The position numbers and the translations under genes were made by a program. DNA of 56,344 nucleotides from CAVVYA01 sp964577835 (GTDB taxonomy: Bacteria; Pseudomonadota; Alphaproteobacteria; SMXQ01): positions 1-56,344 of the forward strand of contig CAZOBN010000007.1 of NCBI GenBank assembly GCA_964577835.1. The letters are read 5' to 3'. Positions 26,669 through 35,937 of this stretch are shown in pieces; position 1 is the first letter of the stretch; each line of letters opens with the position of its first letter. Below the pieces are notes generated by a model, which made no database searches, had not been told where the DNA came from, and saw nothing but the letters and a program-made list of their open reading frames with translations.

Positions 26669-29635
26669 TTAGCCGGCGGCTGGCTCGCCCTCGGCCAGCC
26701 AGACAGCGAACGGCAGCGTTTGCAGCAGGGCGTCGGCCGCCAAAGCCGGCGCCCCATTTTTTTCGTGCGCCACGGCTGTCTCTCCCGTCAGCACATTGGT
26801 CAGACGGCGACCGGCCAGTTCCGGCGGCGCGGCCACTATGGTATCCGGCCAGGCGCCGACCGTCGGGATCTCCTGGCGGCCGTCTGCCAAGGACACGAAA
26901 AAGCGCGCTACCACGACGATCAACAGCTGGCTGCCAAGAGGTCGCGCGAACGCGCACAGGTGATCGCCGCGCGCGCCGTCCGCGGCCAGTGGCTGGTAGC
27001 CGCCCTTCACGAACAGCTCGGACAATTCCCGCCGCAGATGCAAAAGCCGTGACATGAGCAGCAGCTTGATGCGGCCATCGGGCCATTGCTCGAACAAGGT
27101 GGCGAATGCGTCAGGCGGAATCGGGCCGCGCTCGCCGTAGCGCTGGCGCAGGTCGCGGAGAAATTCGGTGCGTCGCGCGAAATCGACCGGCCGCCTGTTG
27201 TCCGGATCGACCATGGAATAATCCCACAGTTCGGCACCCTGATAGGTATCGGGAATGCCGGGCATGGTGAGCTTCAGCACCGTCTGGGCCAGGGAATTCA
27301 TCATGCCGAACCAGGCGACGCGACCGGCGAATTCGACCAGGTCGGCGAGGAATTGCGGTGAGCGCGCCGGATCGAGGAGGCCACGGATGAAATTGAGCAC
27401 CGCATCCTCATAGGCTTGATCGGGGCGCGCCCAACTGGTGTGCAGTTTGGCCTCGCGCACCGATTTGATGGCGGCGCCCTCGACCCGGCCACGGAACGAC
27501 TCCAAAAGCTCCGAATCGAGATGATCCTTGTCGGACAGCTCGTTCGGCCACGAGCCGAGAATGAGCTGATAGAGCAGGTATTCGTCGTTCGCTGTCGGAA
27601 AGCACTCGTCGTCCTGCAAGGTCTTGAAGCGGCGGTTGAACGTCGACCAGCGGCCGCTCCGCACGTCCCATTCCTCGGGCATCTCGGACAGCACGTTGAG
27701 ACGGGCGCGGGTATCCTCGCCGCGCTTGGTGTCGTGGGTCGCCGTCGCGGTCATGGCGCGCGGCCAGTTGCGCGCCCGGTCCTGGATCAAATGGTGGAAG
27801 GCCGACGGAGAAAGGCCGAAGCGGCGCGGATCGCCACCCACCTCGTTGAGCGACAGCAGCCGGTTGACGCGATAGAAACTGGTGTCCTCCAGGGACTTGG
27901 CCATCACCGGGCCGGAGTATTGCTGGAACTTCATGGCGCAGCGGATCACCGCGCGGCGGCTGTAGCCCGACCGGCGCTTGCGCACCAGATCGGTGGTGAG
28001 AACCGCGTGAATGAAGTCGAAGACGGTGTCTTCCTTATCTTCGCTGCGCTTGCGTGCCTGGCTGACCGCCCAGTCGATGTCGCGCCGATCGTCCGCCGTG
28101 ACGCTTTTGTCGTCCACATAGGTGCGATAGACCGGGAAGCATGCCGCGACTTCCTCCAGTGCGATGCGCAGGCCGACCAGGGTGAAGTCACGCGTCCGCC
28201 AGTGGCTCTCCGAAATCTGGTCGAGCGCGTTGGCAAGCACCTGCAGCTCGCCGGCCAGCACGTGCTCCACCACATGCTTCTTGCATTGGTAGAGCACGGG
28301 GTCGAACGCCAGCACCTGTTCGATGAAGCGGCCGTAGATTTGCGCGAGCGGCGCCTCCGCCTCTGGCCGCACGAACAGCCCGTTGATCAGATTGAGCACG
28401 TCGTAGCCGGTTGTGCCGTCGATCGGCCAGCCACGACGCAGGGATTCGTGCCGCGCCAGGATCTTCTCGACGACGATGTAGAACCGGCGCAGCGGGTCGA
28501 TGGCGCCCGCCTCCATGGGGTCCACCACGCCCAGCGCCACGTCGATCTCGCCGGTTTGGGCGGCAAGACGGTGGCAATATTGCGCCGGGTTGAGCATGCC
28601 GTCGATATGGTCGATGCGCAGCCCATCGAGCTTGCCCTCCGCCGCCAGGCGCAGCACCAGGCGGTGGGCGACCTCGAACAGCTTGGGATTTTCCATCCGC
28701 ACGCCGGCGAGATCGCTGATGTCGAAGAAGCGCCGGTAGTTGATCTCGTTGGCCGCCACGCGCCAGAAGGCCAGGCGATAGGCCTGCCGCTCCAGCAAGC
28801 GATGCAGCGGCACGAAACTGGACGGAATTCCGGACGTGCCGTTCAATTCACGCACCGCCTCGTCGATGATACCGCGCACCGGGGAATTCGCCGCCACCAG
28901 CTCGGCCAGCTCGCGCTTGAACGCCAGCCCCTTCTCGCGCACGGCGCGGCGGCGATCGGCGGGCAACCGGCTGATCCGCAGGGTGAGCGAGCGGGCGGCG
29001 ATATCGCTCAAGATCGCGAGAGCCTCGCTGCGAAAGTCTCCCGCCGCCTGGCGCCGCGCGAGATACGGCGCGAGGATCTCGGCATAGTGCGCCGGCCGGA
29101 TGGGAAAGGCATGCTCATGGTAGCGCACGCAGAAGCTGCCGCGCTCGGCATCGAACACCAGCCGCAGCTCGCCCTTTTCCAGCACGATGCCGTAATGGTC
29201 GCCGAGGAACGGCAGCAGCACCTTGCCGCGCAAATCCTCCTTGGCCGGCGTCCAGTCGATGTCGAAATATTCGGCGTAGGGCGAGGCCGTCCCCCATTCC
29301 AGCACGTCGAGCCACCATTCGTTGTCCGCCTTGCCGACGCCCATATGATTGGGCACGAAATCGAGCACCTGCCCCATGTCATGGCGCTTGAGCGCAGCGA
29401 CCATGGACTCGAGCGCCGCTTCATCGCCGATTTCCGGATTGACCGCATTGTAATCGGTGATGTCGTAACCGTGGGAGCTGCCGGCGCGGGCCTTCAGATA
29501 GGACGAGGCATAGATATGGCTGATGCCGAGCTCGGCGAGATAGGGCACCAACTGCTCGGCCTGGCTGAAGGTAAAGGTCTTGCTGAATTGCAGACGATAG
29601 GTGCTGGTCAGGATGGTGCGGGGAACGCCCGTCAC
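26669..29635 (-). CDS. treY: Malto-oligosyltrehalose synthase
   Basis: 988 residues. GH13 enzyme that turns the reducing-end alpha-1,4 bond of maltodextrin into alpha,alpha-1,1, forming maltooligosyl-trehalose for TreZ. Diagnostic parts are STYRLQF at the N-terminus, HIYASSYLKARAGSSHGYD, DFVPNHMG, nucleophile Asp in DGLRIDHIDG (about residue 339), acid/base Glu in VVEKIL (about 388) and PGIPDTYQGAELWDYS near the C-terminus. Slightly longer than many TreY proteins. Last gene of the operon; the start overlaps the malQ stop as ATGA, so the two are translationally coupled. Confidence 0.96.
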   Translation of the reverse strand: MTGVPRTILTSTYRLQFSKTFTFSQAEQLVPYLAELGISHIYASSYLKARAGSSHGYDITDYNAVNPEIGDEAALESMVAALKRHDMGQVLDFVPNHMGVGKADNEWWLDVLEWGTASPYAEYFDIDWTPAKEDLRGKVLLPFLGDHYGIVLEKGELRLVFDAERGSFCVRYHEHAFPIRPAHYAEILAPYLARRQAAGDFRSEALAILSDIAARSLTLRISRLPADRRRAVREKGLAFKRELAELVAANSPVRGIIDEAVRELNGTSGIPSSFVPLHRLLERQAYRLAFWRVAANEINYRRFFDISDLAGVRMENPKLFEVAHRLVLRLAAEGKLDGLRIDHIDGMLNPAQYCHRLAAQTGEIDVALGVVDPMEAGAIDPLRRFYIVVEKILARHESLRRGWPIDGTTGYDVLNLINGLFVRPEAEAPLAQIYGRFIEQVLAFDPVLYQCKKHVVEHVLAGELQVLANALDQISESHWRTRDFTLVGLRIALEEVAACFPVYRTYVDDKSVTADDRRDIDWAVSQARKRSEDKEDTVFDFIHAVLTTDLVRKRRSGYSRRAVIRCAMKFQQYSGPVMAKSLEDTSFYRVNRLLSLNEVGGDPRRFGLSPSAFHHLIQDRARNWPRAMTATATHDTKRGEDTRARLNVLSEMPEEWDVRSGRWSTFNRRFKTLQDDECFPTANDEYLLYQLILGSWPNELSDKDHLDSELLESFRGRVEGAAIKSVREAKLHTSWARPDQAYEDAVLNFIRGLLDPARSPQFLADLVEFAGRVAWFGMMNSLAQTVLKLTMPGIPDTYQGAELWDYSMVDPDNRRPVDFARRTEFLRDLRQRYGERGPIPPDAFATLFEQWPDGRIKLLLMSRLLHLRRELSELFVKGGYQPLAADGARGDHLCAFARPLGSQLLIVVVARFFVSLADGRQEIPTVGAWPDTIVAAPPELAGRRLTNVLTGETAVAHEKNGAPALAADALLQTLPFAVWLAEGEPAAG

Positions 29636-31851
29636 GATGCCCTATCTTTGCGTGCCGGCGCCACGCGGCGCGGCCCGCGCTCCTCGTTGATCGCCTGGGC
29701 GAGGCTCTGCAGCCGCTCGTCATCCTTGAGCCGTTCGAGGGCGAGCGACAGCTTGCGCTGCCAATTGGGGTGCTTGTCCACTGTGCCGGGCAGGTTCGCC
29801 TGGTCCTTCTCCCAGGCGACGTCCTCGAGGCTGAGCAGCATGAGCAGAGACGGCGTGCGCGCAATGAAACGATAGGCCGCGGCCATGATCTCGAACGTCA
29901 GCTCGCTGTCGTCCGGCACGCTGGCCGGCAGCAGTCCTTCCCGCTTCAACGCCCGCACCAGGGCGCGGCGATCCTTCTCGCGCTGCTTGAAGCTCGCCAG
30001 CCTGACGTCCTCCGAAGGAAACTGCTCGAGCTCGTCGCGCACGTGCAGGTCGCGTGCCTCCCAGTAGCCGGGCAATGTCGCCAGATCGTGGGTGGTGACG
30101 GCGACCGTGGCGAGCGCCGGATAGCGGCCGGGCGTGATGAACTCGCCGCGCCTATCCTGCTCGAAATAGAGCAACCGGTAGGACAGCATGCCGGCCGACT
30201 GCATGCGCTTGTGGAATCCCGGCGGCAGGGTGCCGAGGTCTTCGCCGATGACCAGGCTTTTCTCGCGCACACTCTCCAGCGCGATGACGGCGAACAGCTC
30301 GTCGACCGGATAGCGCACGTAGCCGCCGTCCGCCGGGCCCGTGCCTTCCGGAATCCAGAACATGCGCTCGAGCCCGATGGCGTGATCGATTCTGAGCGCG
30401 CCGCCGCGCGCCATGACGGCGCGGACGACGCCGGAGATCTGCCTATAGGCATCGGTGCGCAAAGCGAGCGGCACATAGGGCGGCAGGCCCCAGTTCTGCC
30501 CAAGATGATTCCACGGGTCGGGCGGCGCGCCGAGCGTGGCGCCGCTCGCGAACAGGGCTGGGTTGGCCCAGGCCTCGGCGCCGCTGCCGTCCGGTGCCAG
30601 CGCCAAATCGTGATAGAGGCCGAGTTTCATGCCCGCGTCGCGCGCGCGCTCGTCGGCGGCATCGACCTGAAACTCCGCCTGCCATTGCAGATATTCGTGG
30701 AATTCGACCCGCTCGAGGTGCTGCTCCGCGAAGTGCGCCACCTCGGGCGATTTGGGATCGCGGTATGGCTCCGGCCAGCGACGCCAGGGATCGTGCGGAT
30801 ACCGCTCGGACAGCGCCTGGAACAAGGCGAATTGGCGCAGGGACAGTCCCCATTTCCCTTGGAAAGCACGAAATGATCGAGCGCGGCTGTCATCGTCGCG
30901 TGCCAAGTGCCGCTCGCGAAACGAGCGATAGAGCAATTCGAGCACGGGTCGCTTGAGCGCCAGCACCGCCGTGTAATCGACCAGGGGCGTCTGCCGCGCG
31001 GCCTCCAGCCGGCGACGGAAATCGTCGCTCTCCGCGGTGCGGCGCGCCTCGTCACATTCGGCGAAATCGTCCAGCGCGTCGACGGCGATGTAATGAACGG
31101 CGAGAAAACGCCGGTGAGACGGCGAATAAGGACTGCGATGGTCGGGCCACTGCGGAAACAAAGCATGCAGCGGACTGAGTCCGATGGCTGCGGCGCCCAA
31201 AGGTGCGACCCTGTCAGCCAATTGCTGCAGATCGGCGAAGTCGCCGATCCCCCAGTTGCGCTGCGAACGCAAGCCGTAGAGTTGCAGCGTCAATCCCCAC
31301 ATACGCGGATCCTCATCGGCTCCGTGAGGCGGCAGATAGCAGCGCTGGGGTGCCGCGATCACCGGCAGGGTCGCCTCGTGCGCGACATCGTCAGCCCGTA
31401 GCACCAGCCGATGCTGGCCCATCGCGACCGGGAACGGCAGCGTCAGCCTGCGGCGCTCGATGGTCCGGCCATCGACGTCTTTGCTGCCGATCAGCGGCAG
31501 ATCGCCGAACCGGGCTCGCCCGCTTCGGCGCTCGCCATCCTCCATCTCGAACTGCCATTGGACGGCCGATGATGCAAAATCGGCTGGCAACGCGAGCGCC
31601 GCGGTATATCGGGCGCCGCGCTTGACCCGCACGACGCACACCGGCTCGACCATGCGCCGCCACGGTTCATCCTCCAGCCGGCGCAGGCTCGCCTGAATGG
31701 CTTCCGGCGAGCCGGCGTCGATATGCATGGCACGCAGCAGCGCGATCTTCGTGCGGTCGGCGATCACATGATCCTGGCCGAGCGCATCGCGATATCCCGG
31801 CAGAATGCCGGCCATCCCGGCCAAGCGGTCGAGCGGCCGGTCACCGTTCAT
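29632..31851 (-). CDS. malQ: 4-alpha-glucanotransferase
   Basis: 739 residues, GH77. It moves glucan segments between chains and handles short dextrins left by debranching. An N-terminal beta-rich extension (about 1-190), typical of the long bacterial MalQ form, precedes the barrel: GLTLQLYGLRSQRNWGIGDF, then nucleophile Asp in LRIDHAIGLER (about 487), acid/base Glu in VIGEDLGTLP (about 537) and THDLATLPGYW (about 587). Its start overlaps the treZ end by 11 bases. In this operon it supplies longer maltodextrin to TreY-TreZ and recycles GlgX products. Confidence 0.96.
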   Translation of the reverse strand: MNGDRPLDRLAGMAGILPGYRDALGQDHVIADRTKIALLRAMHIDAGSPEAIQASLRRLEDEPWRRMVEPVCVVRVKRGARYTAALALPADFASSAVQWQFEMEDGERRSGRARFGDLPLIGSKDVDGRTIERRRLTLPFPVAMGQHRLVLRADDVAHEATLPVIAAPQRCYLPPHGADEDPRMWGLTLQLYGLRSQRNWGIGDFADLQQLADRVAPLGAAAIGLSPLHALFPQWPDHRSPYSPSHRRFLAVHYIAVDALDDFAECDEARRTAESDDFRRRLEAARQTPLVDYTAVLALKRPVLELLYRSFRERHLARDDDSRARSFRAFQGKWGLSLRQFALFQALSERYPHDPWRRWPEPYRDPKSPEVAHFAEQHLERVEFHEYLQWQAEFQVDAADERARDAGMKLGLYHDLALAPDGSGAEAWANPALFASGATLGAPPDPWNHLGQNWGLPPYVPLALRTDAYRQISGVVRAVMARGGALRIDHAIGLERMFWIPEGTGPADGGYVRYPVDELFAVIALESVREKSLVIGEDLGTLPPGFHKRMQSAGMLSYRLLYFEQDRRGEFITPGRYPALATVAVTTHDLATLPGYWEARDLHVRDELEQFPSEDVRLASFKQREKDRRALVRALKREGLLPASVPDDSELTFEIMAAAYRFIARTPSLLMLLSLEDVAWEKDQANLPGTVDKHPNWQRKLSLALERLKDDERLQSLAQAINEERGPRRVAPARKDRAS

Positions 31852-33697
31852 GACCGTCGCTTCCCGGAGCGATCAGCCATGCCACCGACCAGGCGAGCCA
31901 GCGGCCACCGGAGAGCGCCGACGCCATGCCATCGCCGACCGTCGCGATCACGCGCCCCTGGGCTACCATCGGCGTCCTTACGAGCGGCTGCGGCCCGAGG
32001 TTGGCATAGAGACATAGCCGCGAACCGTCGTTCATCTTCCACTCGGTGCTGAGGCCGCGCTCCCCATGGGTCTGAAACTTGCCCGACTTGCCTAAAATGG
32101 CGGCCAAGAGCGGCGCGATCTCCGCCTGGCGCAAGCGCAGCATCTGCCTGTAGAACGCCAGCCATTTCCGACCCTCGGGCGTTTGCGCTTCGCGCCAGTC
32201 GAGCACCGCCATCGCAAAGGTCGCCGGGTCGTTCGGGTCCGGAATGCGCTCGCGCGCCTTGGGGTCCTGGAATTCCGGAAAGCGCGCGAATTCGCGGCGC
32301 CGGCCTTCGCGCACCTTGTCGGCCAGCTCGTCATGGAAATCGCAGAAAAACGGGAACGGCTTCGTGGATCCCCACTCCTCTCCCATGAACAGCAAGGGCG
32401 GTTGGGGCGAGAGAAGCAGCACGGCCGCCGCCGCGCGCAAGGCTTGCGGCGCCACGACCTGGGCCAGGCGCTCGCCGAACGCCCGGTTGCCGATCTGGTC
32501 ATGGTTCTGCAGGAAATCGACGAAGGCCGTCGGCGGCAGGTGCGCGCTCGGCCCGCCGCGCGATAGACCGTCGCGGTGCGGCGATGCCTCGCTTTGGTAG
32601 GCGAAGCCCTCGGTCAGCGCGCGGCCGAGGTGGCGGATCGGGTTGACGCAATAATCGCCGTAATAACCCTTGTCTTCTCCGGTGACCAGCACATGAAGAG
32701 CATGGTGGACGTCGTCGTTCCACTGAGCCGTATACCAGCGCGGCCTGTTGTCCGGTTTGCGCTCGAGATACTGCGGCGCATTGTTATCGTTCTCCAGCAT
32801 CAAATGAATGTGGCGGCCCGGCGGCGTCTTGGCCCGCACCGTATCGGCGAGCTCGGTCAGGATGTCGGGCTTCGAATCGTCGATGATCGCATGCACCGCA
32901 TCGAATCGCAGACCGTCGATGTGATATTCCTCGAGCCAGTAGAGCGCATTGTGGATGAAGAAGTCGCGCACCGGCCGGTAGCCGCCATCGAAATTGATCG
33001 CCGAGCCCCACGGCGTGCGATGCCGGTCGGTGAAGAACTGCGGCGCATAGAGCCACAGATAGTTGCCCTCCGGCCCGAAGTGGTTGTAGACCACGTCGAC
33101 GAAGACCATGAGGCCGCGGTGGTGCGCCATATCGATCATCGTCTTCAGGTCGTTCGGCGAACCGAACGCGCTTTCCGGCGCGAACGGCAGCACGCCGTCG
33201 TAGCCCCAGTTGCGCCGCCCGGGTACTTCGCTGAGCGGCATCAGCTCGATCGCGGTGACGCCCACGTCGACGAGGTGATCGAACTTTTCGATCATGGCCC
33301 CGAAGGTGCCGGGCTTGGTGAAGGCACCGACATGAAGCTCGTAGGTCACGGCTTCTTCCCATGGGCGGCCGCGCCAGGCATCGTCGGTCCACTCGAAGGC
33401 CAGCGGATCGACGATCTGGCTCGGGCCCTGCACATCCTCGGGCTGGAAGCGCGACGCGGGATCCGGCACGCGGGTTTGCGAATCGATCAGGTAGCGGTAG
33501 CGCGTCCCCGCCCGGACATCGCCCAGCTCGAGCCCGAACCAGCCGTCGGACAGACCGCGCATCTGGGTCGGTTGCTGCGGCATGTGTCCCTCGATGCAGA
33601 GATCCACGCGCTTGGCGGCCGGAGCCCAGAGGCGGAAGCGCGCTTCGCCTCCCTCCATCAATTCGGCGCCGAACGGCATGCGATGAACCGAGCGCAT
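31841..33697 (-). CDS. treZ: Malto-oligosyltrehalose trehalohydrolase
   Basis: 618 residues from the ATG at 33697, which overlaps the glgX TAA as TAATG; the longer in-frame upstream extension is glgX sequence in another frame. N-terminal E-set (CBM48-like) domain (about 1-100, FRLWAPAAKRVDL), GH13 barrel with YDGVLPFAPESAFG, DVVYNHFGPEGNYL, nucleophile Asp in DGLRFDAVHAI (about 268), acid/base Glu in LMLENDNN (about 300) and FLQNHDQIGNRA. It cleaves trehalose from the TreY product. Pairing with treY in the same operon gives a full TreYZ route. Confidence 0.95.
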   Translation of the reverse strand: MRSVHRMPFGAELMEGGEARFRLWAPAAKRVDLCIEGHMPQQPTQMRGLSDGWFGLELGDVRAGTRYRYLIDSQTRVPDPASRFQPEDVQGPSQIVDPLAFEWTDDAWRGRPWEEAVTYELHVGAFTKPGTFGAMIEKFDHLVDVGVTAIELMPLSEVPGRRNWGYDGVLPFAPESAFGSPNDLKTMIDMAHHRGLMVFVDVVYNHFGPEGNYLWLYAPQFFTDRHRTPWGSAINFDGGYRPVRDFFIHNALYWLEEYHIDGLRFDAVHAIIDDSKPDILTELADTVRAKTPPGRHIHLMLENDNNAPQYLERKPDNRPRWYTAQWNDDVHHALHVLVTGEDKGYYGDYCVNPIRHLGRALTEGFAYQSEASPHRDGLSRGGPSAHLPPTAFVDFLQNHDQIGNRAFGERLAQVVAPQALRAAAAVLLLSPQPPLLFMGEEWGSTKPFPFFCDFHDELADKVREGRRREFARFPEFQDPKARERIPDPNDPATFAMAVLDWREAQTPEGRKWLAFYRQMLRLRQAEIAPLLAAILGKSGKFQTHGERGLSTEWKMNDGSRLCLYANLGPQPLVRTPMVAQGRVIATVGDGMASALSGGRWLAWSVAWLIAPGSDGHER

Positions 33698-35937
33698 TAC
33701 ACCATCGCGCGGCCGCCGCCGCTTCGTTGCTCTCCACAGCGCCCGAACAGCAAGAATGCATAGGGCGCGACTTTGTAGGTCTTGCCCGGCTGCCCCCCGC
33801 AATCTTCGCAGAATCCGTCCTCCGCGGAGGTATCGATCAGCAGCTCCCATCGCTTGCAGTGCTTGAATTCCGGCAGCAGGAAATCGATCGGATCGGGCGA
33901 CGCATTCATCAGGACAAGAAAGGCGTTGTCCGTCTCCGGCACGCCCACCGCCGTCAGGTGATAGTCGCGCGCCTCGCCGCTGAGCAGGAACCCCAGACAA
34001 CGGGCATAGGGGTCGTTCCAGTCGTCCTGGGTCTGCTCCTCGCCGTCCGGGCGCAGCCAAGTGATGTCCTTGATATTGGAGCCGGGCGTCGGCCGCCCAT
34101 CGAAGAAGCGCCCGCGGCGGAACACCGCATGATCGCGGCGCAGCTTGATCACGCGCTGCACGAAGGTGCGCAGGATTTCGCCCTGCTCGTCGATCGCTTC
34201 CCAGTTGATCCAGTTTAGCTCGTTGTCCTGGCAATAGGTGTTGTTGTTGCCGTTCTGCGTCTTGCCGATCTCGTCGCCGGCCAGAATCATCGGCGTGCCT
34301 TGCGACAACAACAGCGTGGCCATCAGGTTGCGCTGCTGGCGCCAGCGCAGCTCATTGATCTTGGGATCGTCGGTCGGGCCTTCGACGCCGCAGTTCCAGC
34401 TGTTGTTATTATTGTTGCCGTCCTGGTTGTTCTCCTGGTTGGCTTCGTTGTGCTTCTCGTTGTAGCTCACGAGATCGCGCAAGGTGAACCCGTCGTGCGC
34501 GGTGATGAAATTCACGCTCGCCCAGGTGCGCCGGCCGTTGCGGTTGAAAATGTCGCTCGAGCCCGTAACCCGGGAGGCCGTCTCGGCCAACACGCCTTCG
34601 TCACCTTTCCAGAAGCGCCGCACCGTGTCGCGGAAACGATCGTTCCACTCGGCCCAGCCAGGCGGAAAGCCACCGAGGTGATAACCGGCGATGTCCCACG
34701 GCTCGGCAACCAGCTTGACGTGGGACAGGACGGGATCCTGCTGAACCGCATCCAGGAAGCCCGAGTAGGGATCGAAGTGGCCATCCTCGCCGCGCGCCAG
34801 CACCGTCGCGAGATCGAATCGGAAGCCATCCACATGCATTTCCTGCACCCAGTAGCGCAGGGAATCGAGAACGAGCTGAAGGACGCGCGGCTGGTGCAGA
34901 TTGAAGGTGTTGCCGCAACCCGTGTAATCGACGTAGTAGCGCGGATCCTCCGCGCTCAGCCGGTAATAATAGGCATTGTCGATGCCGCGGAAGCTGAAGG
35001 TCGGCCCGAGGTGGTTCCCCTCGGCGGTGTGGTTGTAGACGACGTCCAGAATAACCTCGATGCCCGCTTCGTGCAGCACCTTCACCATGGTCTTGAATTC
35101 GGCGATTGCGCCCGTGCTGAAATAACGCCAATGGGGCGCGAAGAACGCAATGGTGTTGTAGCCCCAATAGTTCACCAGGCCGCGGTCGACCACCGGCGCC
35201 TCGTCGACGAAGTGGTGGATCGGCAACAGCTCGATCGCCGTGATGCCGAGGTCGCTCAGATAATCGACCGCGGCGGTCGAATTCATCCCGGCGAAGGTGC
35301 CGCGGACCGCCTCCGGCACGTCGGGATGCGTCTTGGTGAAGCCGCGCACATGCGTTTCGTAGAAGATCGTCTCGGTCCAAGGCCGGCGCGGCGCGCGGTC
35401 CTCGCCCCAGGTGAAGGCCGTGTCGGCAATCTCGCACTTGGGCATGAACGGCGCGCTGTCGCGCTCGTCGAAGGACAGATCGGCGTCGTCGTGCCCAATG
35501 GTGTAACTGTACAGCGCATCGTTCCATTTGACTTCGCCGACGACGCGCTTCGCGTAAGGATCGAGCAGCAGTTTGTGATGATTGAAGCGGTGCCCCTTCT
35601 CCGGCTCATAGGGGCCATAGACCCGCAGCCCGTAAAGCTGGCCGGGCCGCAGGTCCGGGAAATAGCCATGCCAGATCTCGTTGGTATATTCCGGCAAAGC
35701 AACGCGCTCGAGCTCGCGTTCGCCCGCGCTGTCGAACAGGCAGAGCTCGATCTTCTCGGCATGAAGCGAAAAGACCGCGACGTTGACGCCACGGCCGTCC
35801 CAGGTAGCCCCCAATGGGTAGGGCAAACCAGGCCAGACGCGAGGACGCGTCCGGGTGGATACACGGCTGTGAACCGCCATCTGACCCGAGCGGGAGGAAG
35901 GCACGTCCGTCTTGAGTTCGCGCGCTGCCTCTTTCAT
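33697..35937 (-). CDS. glgX: Glycogen debranching enzyme (isoamylase type)
   Basis: 746 residues. Cleaves alpha-1,6 branches, usually of phosphorylase limit dextrin. N-terminal CBM48 domain beginning at PGLPYPLGATWDGRGVNVAVFS, GH13 barrel with YWGYNTIAFFAPH, DVVYNHTAEGNHLGPT, catalytic Asp in DGFRFDLATVLAR (about 373) and Glu in VAEPWDIAGY (about 410), and the isoamylase-type FITAHDGFTLRDLVSYN with an Asn-rich NQENNQDGNNNN loop. A 30-residue polar leader precedes the domain; Met20 is an alternative start. Overlaps glgB (ATGA) and treZ (TAATG). Confidence 0.95.
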   Translation of the reverse strand: MKEAARELKTDVPSSRSGQMAVHSRVSTRTRPRVWPGLPYPLGATWDGRGVNVAVFSLHAEKIELCLFDSAGERELERVALPEYTNEIWHGYFPDLRPGQLYGLRVYGPYEPEKGHRFNHHKLLLDPYAKRVVGEVKWNDALYSYTIGHDDADLSFDERDSAPFMPKCEIADTAFTWGEDRAPRRPWTETIFYETHVRGFTKTHPDVPEAVRGTFAGMNSTAAVDYLSDLGITAIELLPIHHFVDEAPVVDRGLVNYWGYNTIAFFAPHWRYFSTGAIAEFKTMVKVLHEAGIEVILDVVYNHTAEGNHLGPTFSFRGIDNAYYYRLSAEDPRYYVDYTGCGNTFNLHQPRVLQLVLDSLRYWVQEMHVDGFRFDLATVLARGEDGHFDPYSGFLDAVQQDPVLSHVKLVAEPWDIAGYHLGGFPPGWAEWNDRFRDTVRRFWKGDEGVLAETASRVTGSSDIFNRNGRRTWASVNFITAHDGFTLRDLVSYNEKHNEANQENNQDGNNNNNSWNCGVEGPTDDPKINELRWRQQRNLMATLLLSQGTPMILAGDEIGKTQNGNNNTYCQDNELNWINWEAIDEQGEILRTFVQRVIKLRRDHAVFRRGRFFDGRPTPGSNIKDITWLRPDGEEQTQDDWNDPYARCLGFLLSGEARDYHLTAVGVPETDNAFLVLMNASPDPIDFLLPEFKHCKRWELLIDTSAEDGFCEDCGGQPGKTYKVAPYAFLLFGRCGEQRSGGGRAMV

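Noticed and set aside
27416..29875. 819-residue plus-strand open frame opposite treY
   Set aside because: Antisense shadow; treY motifs are complete on the other strand.
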